From Halomonas sp. MCCC 1A13316 (GTDB lineage: Bacteria; Pseudomonadota; Gammaproteobacteria; Pseudomonadales; Halomonadaceae), in assembly GCF_014931605.1 (NCBI RefSeq), contig NZ_CP053382.1, positions 3,472,001 to 3,536,000 on the forward strand: a stretch of 64,000 nt of DNA. The letters are read 5' to 3'. A program made the translations under genes and the position numbers. Within the stretch, counting starts at the first letter, position 1. The number at the start of each line of letters is the position of its first letter. Below are positions 58,011-64,000 of the stretch, piece after piece. The notes beneath the pieces are model-generated. The model saw only the letters and a program-made list of their open reading frames with translations. It made no database searches and was not told the origin of the DNA.

Positions 58011-59330
58011 TCAACGGGAGCGCGCGTAGCGACGCAGCGCTGCATCCGCCTCGGCTTGAGCCTGCTTGAGGGCCTCCTCGGGCGACATCTGGCCGGTCAG
58101 CGCCGCCTGCACGGCATTGTCCAGCGCTCGCCGTACGCGCCCGCCCTGGTAGGTGGCCAGCTCCGCCGTGGCGTGCTCGAGCTGGTCGCGGGCCACCGCG
58201 GCCGGCGGAAACTCCTCGACATAGCTCTGCAGCGCCTGGGTCTCGTAGGCCGCCGGGCTCACCCCCATGTAGCCGGTCTCGATCGACCAGGCCGCGGCAC
58301 GCTCGGGTGCCGTCATCCAGCGGATGAAGGTCAAGGCGGCGTGCTGCTCCTCCTCGCTACTGCCCTTGAACAGGTAGAAGTTGCCGCCGCCGGTGGGGCT
58401 GCCGCGCTGCTCCTTCATCGGCAGCATGGCCACGCCGAAGTCGAAGGAGGCGTCGTTGCGCACCGCGGTGAGGTTACCGGTGCTGTGCCACATCATGGCG
58501 GTCGACTCTTCCAGGAAGTTCTGGCGCAGGGTGCCCCACTCGATGGTGCCGTCGGGCATCGCCTCGTGCTCCTCGGCCAGTGATACCCAGTACTCCAGCG
58601 CCTCGATGGCGGCGGGGTCGTCGAAGTAGACCTCGGTGCCCTCTTCGTTCATCAGCCGGTGGCCGTCCTGGAAGGCGAAAGCCTGGAACATCCAATAGGG
58701 ATAGCCGGTGGAGGGCACCATCACGCCCCACTGCTCGCCGCCGCTGGCTTCACGTACCGCAGCGGCCATCTCGGCCATTTCCTCCCAGGTCTCGGGCGGC
58801 GTCTCGGGGTCGAGCCCAGCGGCCTCGAAGGCGTCCTTGTTCCAGTAAAGCACGATGGTCGAGCGCTGGAAGGGAATGCCGTAGGTCTGGCCGTCGATCC
58901 TGCCGTTCTCCATCAGCCCCGGATAGAAACTGTCGAGCCACTCGCGCTCCTCCTCGCTCTCGACCACCTCGTCGAAGGCGATGATGGCGTCCTGCTCGAG
59001 CAGGTCGAACAGATCGATGGAGAACAGCACCGAGAGTTGCGGCGCCTCGCCCGCTTCGATGGCCGACATCGCCCGCACCCGGGTGTCGTCGTAGTTGCCG
59101 GCGTAGATGGCATCCACCGAGATGTCCGGGTGCTCGTTCTCGAACTCGGCTACCAGGCCATCGATCACATCGGTCAGGGCACCGCCCACCGCCACCGGGT
59201 AGTACATGGTCAGCTCGGTCTGGGCCTGGGCGTTCAGCGAGCCGGCGGCCAGCAGGCCAGCCAGGGCCGCGGCCCCCATTCGGCTGCGCTTTGCGAGGCT
59301 GTCTTTTACGAGCGAAAAGCGTGCGTTCAT
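58011..59330 (-). CDS. ABC transporter periplasmic substrate-binding protein (UgpB-like)
   Basis: 439 residues with a signal peptide (cleavage near AQA-QTEL, residue 37). Family 1 extracellular binding protein. TELTMYYPVAVGGALTDVIDGLVAEFENEHPDISVDAIYAGNYDDTRVRA resembles UgpB, the glycerol-3-phosphate receptor. The central region has FFLLK-like FYLFKGSSEEEQHAALTFIRWMT near 330. The start at 59330 overlaps the ATPase stop by 4 bases. The ligand is likely glycerol-3-phosphate, a glycerophosphodiester or a sugar; no catabolic enzyme nearby decides. Confidence 0.88.
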   Translation of the reverse strand: MNARFSLVKDSLAKRSRMGAAALAGLLAAGSLNAQAQTELTMYYPVAVGGALTDVIDGLVAEFENEHPDISVDAIYAGNYDDTRVRAMSAIEAGEAPQLSVLFSIDLFDLLEQDAIIAFDEVVESEEEREWLDSFYPGLMENGRIDGQTYGIPFQRSTIVLYWNKDAFEAAGLDPETPPETWEEMAEMAAAVREASGGEQWGVMVPSTGYPYWMFQAFAFQDGHRLMNEEGTEVYFDDPAAIEALEYWVSLAEEHEAMPDGTIEWGTLRQNFLEESTAMMWHSTGNLTAVRNDASFDFGVAMLPMKEQRGSPTGGGNFYLFKGSSEEEQHAALTFIRWMTAPERAAAWSIETGYMGVSPAAYETQALQSYVEEFPPAAVARDQLEHATAELATYQGGRVRRALDNAVQAALTGQMSPEEALKQAQAEADAALRRYARSR

Positions 59331-60613
59331 CGGTTCACTCCTGGAGAGTCGTTCCCTGCATGGTTGGACGAGGCCTGGGCCTCGCTGTCTTGCCCTGCGG
59401 AAGCCGCCGTACCCGGCAGCGGAGAGTATGGCGAGTGCGGCTCGAAGCGATGCCGACCTGGCGGTGCAGCGAGATCGTGCCCCGTGATCGCCAGGCGCCG
59501 GCCGTCATCCCCGGCAAAGAAGTGGGCCGCCTCGCGCCGCCACTGCAGCCGACAGGCAGTGCCGGCCGCCATTGCCGGCTTGCCTTCGAGGCGTGCGCGC
59601 AGCTGCTGGCTGCCGACCTGCAGCCGCACGATGCTGTCGGCTCCCAGGTACTCGGCGTCGATCACCTTGGCGGGTACGCCGGAGGCTTCGGCCGGCAGCA
59701 GGCGGATGTCCTCGGGACGAACGCCGAACCAGTGTCCCTTGGCCTCATGTGCCGCCACGCTGCAGTGCGGCTCGCCTTCGATGACCGCGCCGTCGGCTGC
59801 GGCGGCAAGCGGCACCAGATTCATCGCCGGGCTGCCGATGAAGCCGGCGGCAAAGGCCGTTGCCGGGCGGTCATAGAGTTCGTCGGGGGTGCCATCCTGC
59901 ACGACGCGCCCATCCTGCATCAGGATCACCCGGTCGCCCATGCTCATCGCCTCGACCTGATCGTGGGTGACGTAGATCACCGTCATGCCGAGACGCTGCT
60001 GCAGCGCCTTTATCTCACGGCGCATCTCGCCGCGCAGGCGCGCATCGAGGTTGGACAGCGGCTCGTCCATCAGGCAGATGGGGTGTTCGGAAATGATCGA
60101 CCGGGCCAGGGCGACCCGCTGGCGTTGGCCACCCGACAGCTGGGCCGGCTTGCGTTCGAGATAGGCTTCGAGATCGACCAGCTCGGCGACCCGCGCCAGC
60201 CGTTCTTGGCGCTCGGCCTTGGGCACCTTGCGGCTGCGCAACCCGAAGACGATATTGTCGGCCACGCTCAAGTGAGGAAACAGCGCGTAGGACTGGAACA
60301 CCATGCTCAGCCCCCGGTCGCCCGGCGGCAGGTGAGTGACGTCGCGCTCGCCGATATGTATGCGCCCGGCGCTGGCCTGCTCGAGGCCGGCAATCATGCG
60401 CAGCGTGGTCGACTTGCCGCAGCCCGAAGGGCCGAGCAGGATGACGAACTCGCCCGGCGCCACGTCGAAGCCGATGCCGTCGACGGCGGTGGTGTCGCCC
60501 CAGCGCTTGCTCACGGCCTCGAGCCGAATGCGCTGACGCTCCCTCGAGCCGGGCTGCGAGATGGTAGGCTGGCTGAGCGGATTCTTGGTCTGATGATTGT
60601 TGTCTGGGTTCAT
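59327..60613 (-). CDS. ABC transporter ATP-binding protein (UgpC/MalK type)
   Basis: 428 residues. Walker A GPSGCGKST near residue 61, signature LSGGQRQRVALAR near 157, Walker B ICLMDEP near 176, switch His in VTHDQVEAM near 213. The C-terminal TOBE-type domain (GVRPEDIRLL near 300) marks the carbohydrate (CUT1) group. VSKRWGDTTAVDGIGFDVAPGEFVILL resembles UgpC. The ATG at 60613 is first of the four-gene operon. The C-terminal 60 residues are extended and low in complexity compared with relatives. Confidence 0.9.
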   Translation of the reverse strand: MNPDNNHQTKNPLSQPTISQPGSRERQRIRLEAVSKRWGDTTAVDGIGFDVAPGEFVILLGPSGCGKSTTLRMIAGLEQASAGRIHIGERDVTHLPPGDRGLSMVFQSYALFPHLSVADNIVFGLRSRKVPKAERQERLARVAELVDLEAYLERKPAQLSGGQRQRVALARSIISEHPICLMDEPLSNLDARLRGEMRREIKALQQRLGMTVIYVTHDQVEAMSMGDRVILMQDGRVVQDGTPDELYDRPATAFAAGFIGSPAMNLVPLAAAADGAVIEGEPHCSVAAHEAKGHWFGVRPEDIRLLPAEASGVPAKVIDAEYLGADSIVRLQVGSQQLRARLEGKPAMAAGTACRLQWRREAAHFFAGDDGRRLAITGHDLAAPPGRHRFEPHSPYSPLPGTAASAGQDSEAQASSNHAGNDSPGVNR

Positions 60614-60818
60614 GCTGCGTCCGCGTTGCCGGTGAAGGCATGGCATGGCTGTCATCGTCTCTCCCGAACTCAGCGTAGCCGCTTATGCATCGTTTTGCGG
60701 CAATGGTGAAGCGTTTCGGTGACAGAGTAGTGACACAAGGCCACTGTCCGGCTACGGTCGGGCCAGCGCTCAGCGCATGGTAGAATGTGCCTTCCACCCT
60801 GATCAGGAACCGAGCGCA

Positions 60819-62387
60819 ATGTCCCTTGACGACCTGCACCTCAACCTCCGCAACCTGACACAGGACGATTACCCGCAGCTCAAGAAGCTGATGGATGCCG
60901 TCTACGACGACATCGGCGGCGCTTGGCCGCAGCACACCATTGATCGGCTGATCCAGGAATTCCCCGACGGCCAGATCGCCATCGAGGACGACGAGCGGCT
61001 GGTAGGCGTGGCGCTGACAGTGCGGGTCGATTACGACGAGTTCTCCAACCCGCACAAGTACGACGACCTGGTAGGCAATCGCGAGATCATCCTCAACGAT
61101 CCCGAAGGCGACGCCATGTACGGGCTGGACGTGCTGATCCACCCCGACTATCGCGGCTACCGCCTGGGGCGGCGCCTCTACGAGGCGCGCAAGGAACTGT
61201 GCCGCTCGCTCAATCTACGGGCGATTCTCGCCGGCGGGCGCATCCCCAACTATCACGAATATCCGGACCTCAGCCCCACCGAGTACATCGAACGGGTAGC
61301 GCGCAAGGAGGTCCACGACCCGATCCTCTCGTTCCAGTTGGCCAACGACTTCCAGGTAAAGCGGCTGCTGCGCAAGTACCTGCCGGAGGACGAAAAATCT
61401 CAGGGCTACGCCACCCTGCTGGAGTGGAACAACATTCTCTATGAACCCGCCGAGCGGGTGCTGGAGAACCGCCCCACCCAGGTACGCATCGGCGCCGTGC
61501 AGTGGCAGATGCGCGAGTGCGCCTCGGTGGAGTCGGTGCTGCAGCAGGTGGAGTACTTCGTCGACGCCATCTCCAGCTACCAGAGCGATTTCGCCGTCTT
61601 CCCGGAGCTGTTCAACGCGCCGCTGATGGGGCTGCAGGACCGTGCCACCCAGCAGGACCAGATCGCCGCCATCCGCTACCTGGCAGGCTTTACCGAGCAG
61701 TTCAAGAACGAGCTGTCACGCATGGCGGTGTCCTACAACATCAATATCATCGCCGGTTCGATGATCGAGGAGCATGAGGACGGCCGGCTCTACAACGTCA
61801 GCTACCTGTGCCACCGCGACGGCGACGTGGAGCACCAGTCGAAGCTGCACATCACGCCCCAGGAGCGTCGCGAATGGGTGATCGAAGGCGGCGACGAGCT
61901 GCGCGTGTTCGATACCGATGCCGGGCGTGTCGGCATCCTGATCTGCTATGACGTGGAGTTCCCAGAACTCGGCCGGCTGCTGGCCGACCAGGACATGGAC
62001 ATTCTCTTCGTGCCCTTCTGGACCGATACCAAGAACGGTTACCTGCGGGTGCGCCACTGCGCCCAGGCGCGGGCCATCGAGAACGAGTGCTATGTGGTGC
62101 TGTGCGGCAGCGTGGGCAACGTGCCGTCGATTCGCAACCTCGACATCCAGTACGCCCAATCGGCAGTGTTCTCGCCCTCGGATTTCGCCTTCCCACACGA
62201 TGCAGTGCTCTCTGAAACCACGCCCAATACCGAAATGGTGATCTTCTCCGACCTCGACCTCACCCGCCTCACCGTAGTGCGTGCCGAGGGCTCGGTGACC
62301 AATCTCAAGGATCGGCGCAAGGATCTGTTCGATCTGCGCTGGCGCGACTGGTCATGGAAGTCAGGCGCCCGGCAGGAAGAGGGCTGA
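60819..62387 (+). CDS. GNAT acetyltransferase fused to carbon-nitrogen hydrolase
   Basis: 522 residues. Residues 1-210 form a GNAT domain (acetyl-CoA loop HPDYRGYRLGRRLYEARKEL near 110). Residues 228-510 form a nitrilase-superfamily domain with the Glu-Lys-Cys triad: Glu in FPELFNAP near 268, Lys in SKLHITPQER near 343, Cys in ILICYDVEFPEL near 378. The two-domain arrangement is widespread and annotated as amidohydrolase, but its substrate is not established. AGGAA precedes the ATG at 60819. It is followed after 3 bases by mtfA, suggesting cotranscription. Confidence 0.9.
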   Translation: MSLDDLHLNLRNLTQDDYPQLKKLMDAVYDDIGGAWPQHTIDRLIQEFPDGQIAIEDDERLVGVALTVRVDYDEFSNPHKYDDLVGNREIILNDPEGDAMYGLDVLIHPDYRGYRLGRRLYEARKELCRSLNLRAILAGGRIPNYHEYPDLSPTEYIERVARKEVHDPILSFQLANDFQVKRLLRKYLPEDEKSQGYATLLEWNNILYEPAERVLENRPTQVRIGAVQWQMRECASVESVLQQVEYFVDAISSYQSDFAVFPELFNAPLMGLQDRATQQDQIAAIRYLAGFTEQFKNELSRMAVSYNINIIAGSMIEEHEDGRLYNVSYLCHRDGDVEHQSKLHITPQERREWVIEGGDELRVFDTDAGRVGILICYDVEFPELGRLLADQDMDILFVPFWTDTKNGYLRVRHCAQARAIENECYVVLCGSVGNVPSIRNLDIQYAQSAVFSPSDFAFPHDAVLSETTPNTEMVIFSDLDLTRLTVVRAEGSVTNLKDRRKDLFDLRWRDWSWKSGARQEEG

Positions 62388-62390
62388 AGC

Positions 62391-63200
62391 ATGCTTGACC
62401 GCCTGCGCCGCTGGCGGGCCGAGCGCTTCGAGGCCCGCCATCCCTTTCCCGAATCGGCCTGGGCCGAGGCACGTTCGAGGTTGCCGCTGCTGGCCTTTCT
62501 CGACGAACAGGAGGCGCAGCGGCTGGGGCGGCGCGCCTGGCGCTTCCTGCACGCAAAGCGCATGAGCCTGCACCCGGAGCTGACCCAGAGCACACCCTTC
62601 GACCAACCTGCCCAACTGGCACTGGCCGCCCAGGCCTGCCTGCTGACGCTGGGCTGGTCCGAGGACGACCACGATGAAGCCTTCTCGGGCTTCCACGAGA
62701 TCCTGATCCTGCCGGAGGCCTTTCACCGCCAAGTGGAGGAGATGGATGAGTTCGGCGTGGTGCACGCCTACGAGGACGAACGTGCCGGCGAAACCTCGCA
62801 TCAGGGCCCGGTGGTGGTGGCCTTTCCCGACTTGATGGAAAGCGGCGATTTCAGCGGCTTCAACGTGGTGATCCACGAGCTCGCCCACAAGCTAGACATG
62901 GGCAACTCGCTCGATGTCGACGGTTTTCCGCCGCTACCGCGCGATATCGGTCCCAAGGAGTGGCATCGCGTATTCACCGCGGTGTGGGACGACCTGCAGG
63001 CGCACCTGGAACGCGGCGACACGCCTCCCATCGACGACTACGCCGCCACCCACCCCGGCGAGTGCTTCGCCGTCTGCTGCGAATACTTCTTCACCGCCCC
63101 CGACGCGCTCGATGCTGCTTACCCGGACCTTTATGCGCTGCTAACACGTTATTTCGGCCAGCAGCCGCTACAGCGCCTGCCCGAGCGACAGCACATCTAA
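62391..63200 (+). CDS. mtfA: Zinc metallopeptidase of the MtfA family
   Basis: 269 residues. The gluzincin motif HELAH is in VVIHELAHKLDMGNS near residue 163, with a downstream glutamate in GECFAVCCEYFF near 220 as third zinc ligand. The N-terminal half (WRFLHAKRMS, HEILILPEAF) matches MtfA, which in Escherichia coli binds the Mlc repressor and has aminopeptidase activity. It starts 3 bases after the GNAT-hydrolase stop, so the two form an operon. No Mlc or PTS gene lies in the window. Confidence 0.88.
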   Translation: MLDRLRRWRAERFEARHPFPESAWAEARSRLPLLAFLDEQEAQRLGRRAWRFLHAKRMSLHPELTQSTPFDQPAQLALAAQACLLTLGWSEDDHDEAFSGFHEILILPEAFHRQVEEMDEFGVVHAYEDERAGETSHQGPVVVAFPDLMESGDFSGFNVVIHELAHKLDMGNSLDVDGFPPLPRDIGPKEWHRVFTAVWDDLQAHLERGDTPPIDDYAATHPGECFAVCCEYFFTAPDALDAAYPDLYALLTRYFGQQPLQRLPERQHI

Positions 63201-63291
63201 ACGCAGCAACCGTTGGAAAAGCGCCCGAGAGCCAGCATCCAGCGGTCTCTTTGTTCTATGATGAAGCTTTTCGAGGCGTCGGAAACCCGCT

Positions 63292-63975
63292 ATGTCGCGC
63301 AAGATTGCCCTGTTGCTGATCGCCCTCGCCTTGCTGGCTTCCCTCGGCCTGTTGTGGCAGTGGCTGGCGGCGCGCGACCTGCTCGATGCCAATACGTTGT
63401 ACGCGCTGATGCAGGGCTCGCTGTCATGGCGCGACTCGCCGTGGGCGGGCGCGATAGTGGTCGGGGCCTATCTGGTCGCTTCACTGACCCTGTTCCCGAT
63501 GAGCGTGCTGGTGGTTCTCGCTGGCCTGCTGTTCGGCCCCGTATGGGGCTTCATCTACTCCTTCGTTGGGACCCTGGCCGGCTCCGTCGTGACCTACTGG
63601 CTGGGGCGAAGGCTGGGACGTGACGCTCTGATGCGCCATGGCGGCACCCGCCTTCAAGGCCTGTCGCGCTATCTGGCCGGACGCGGCATTCGCACCATGA
63701 CGCTGGTCAGCCTGCTGCCGCTTGCGCCCTTCACGCTGACCAACATGATGGCCGGTGCCTTTCACATACGCTTTCGCGACTATATGCTGGGAACGGTCAT
63801 CGGGCTGACCCCGGGGCTTGCGGCCATCATTCTGCTCGGCAGTCAGCTCGGCTCGCTGTTGACAGCCGAGAATCGCCAGGAGCTGGTCTGGTCCGTGGGA
63901 GGCATCGCCGCCGGAATCGCCCTGCTCTACGCCCTCAAGCGCTGGGCCGACTGGCGCCGCAAGCGCCGCGCCTGA
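63292..63975 (+). CDS. TVP38/TMEM64 (DedA-like) membrane protein
   Basis: 227 residues with about six helices. The VTT domain is VASLTLFPMSVLVVLAGLLFGPVWGFIYSFVGTLAGSVVTYWLGRRLGRD (residues 62-112), followed by VSLLPLAPFTLTNMMAGAFHIRFRDYMLGTVIGLTPG near 147. Proteins of this group may act in lipid scrambling or ion transport; the function is not settled. Start at 63292 follows GTCGGAAACCCGCT. A possible next gene begins at the stop codon. Confidence 0.85.
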   Translation: MSRKIALLLIALALLASLGLLWQWLAARDLLDANTLYALMQGSLSWRDSPWAGAIVVGAYLVASLTLFPMSVLVVLAGLLFGPVWGFIYSFVGTLAGSVVTYWLGRRLGRDALMRHGGTRLQGLSRYLAGRGIRTMTLVSLLPLAPFTLTNMMAGAFHIRFRDYMLGTVIGLTPGLAAIILLGSQLGSLLTAENRQELVWSVGGIAAGIALLYALKRWADWRRKRRA

Positions 63976-64000
63976 TGGCTCACTTGGGCGGCAGTTCCGA
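63975..64000 (+). CDS. Possible start of a further gene
   Basis: TGATG joins the TVP38 stop to an ATG at 63975 that reads MAHLGGSS to the window edge. Such overlap is common in operons, but eight codons allow no identification. Confidence 0.3.

Noticed and set aside
1..64000. CRISPR arrays, prophage, transposase or integrase genes
   Set aside because: No regularly spaced repeats and no recognisable mobile-element proteins. The repeats found are short, dispersed and non-coding.

Overview
The window looks like chromosomal DNA of a halophilic gammaproteobacterium of the Halomonadaceae (Halomonas type). This is an inference from high G+C, strong GC3 codon use, two TRAP transporter operons, a BCCT osmolyte carrier next to choline-sulfatase, a phasin, and a gcl-hyi-glxR-ttuD-pyk order like that of pseudomonads. 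Nothing in the sequence is phage, conjugative or CRISPR-like. No rRNA or tRNA genes were seen.

Layout: 0-5 kb holds a cut-off DUF2798 gene, a macrodomain protein, a DctPQM TRAP operon, an EamA exporter and a DUF192 protein. 5-25 kb is a large purine/ureide block. It contains a GntR/FCD regulator, pyk, ttuD, glxR, hyi, gcl, allA, allE (uglY), puuE, hpxA, two NCS1 permeases, a second GntR/FCD regulator, puuD, uraH, uraD and an NCS2 urate/xanthine-type permease. Read as a pathway it runs urate -> 5-hydroxyisourate -> OHCU -> allantoin -> allantoate -> [missing step] -> ureidoglycine -> ureidoglycolate -> glyoxylate -> tartronate semialdehyde -> glycerate -> 2-phosphoglycerate -> (enolase elsewhere) PEP -> pyruvate. 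The only ureide step with no gene here is allantoate -> ureidoglycine. A palindrome with core TGTATACA recurs in the promoters of this block and upstream of both GntR genes, so it is the likely common operator.

25-27 kb holds a phosphoribosyltransferase, a phasin with TGC-rich repeats in its promoter, and a GST. 27-46.8 kb is a C2/hydroxyacid region. It has an LctP-type permease, a gamma-carbonic anhydrase/threonine aldolase/FAD-FeS dehydrogenase/class V aminotransferase operon, and a TRAP-crotonase-CoA-transferase operon of unknown substrate with its own GntR regulator and TGAATTCA sites. It ends with glcC divergent from glcDEF and a frameshifted glcG. GlcC-type palindromes (GGTAATACC) sit before both glcD and the distant LctP permease, linking glycolate uptake and oxidation. 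Glycolate oxidase and the ureide pathway both deliver glyoxylate, which gcl can consume.

46.9-52 kb is a choline-sulfate block (BCCT carrier, small secreted protein, LysR, betC) followed by a decayed BCCT fragment. 52-56 kb carries a DksA-like zinc finger, a second EamA protein, ChaC, a diguanylate cyclase and a glutaredoxin-MauE fusion. 56-60.6 kb is a Ugp/Mal-type ABC importer. 60.8-64 kb has a GNAT-nitrilase fusion, MtfA and a TVP38-family protein. An intergenic repeat with compensatory hairpin changes occurs three times plus a half copy (about 9.9, 13.4, 14.4 and 57.9 kb).
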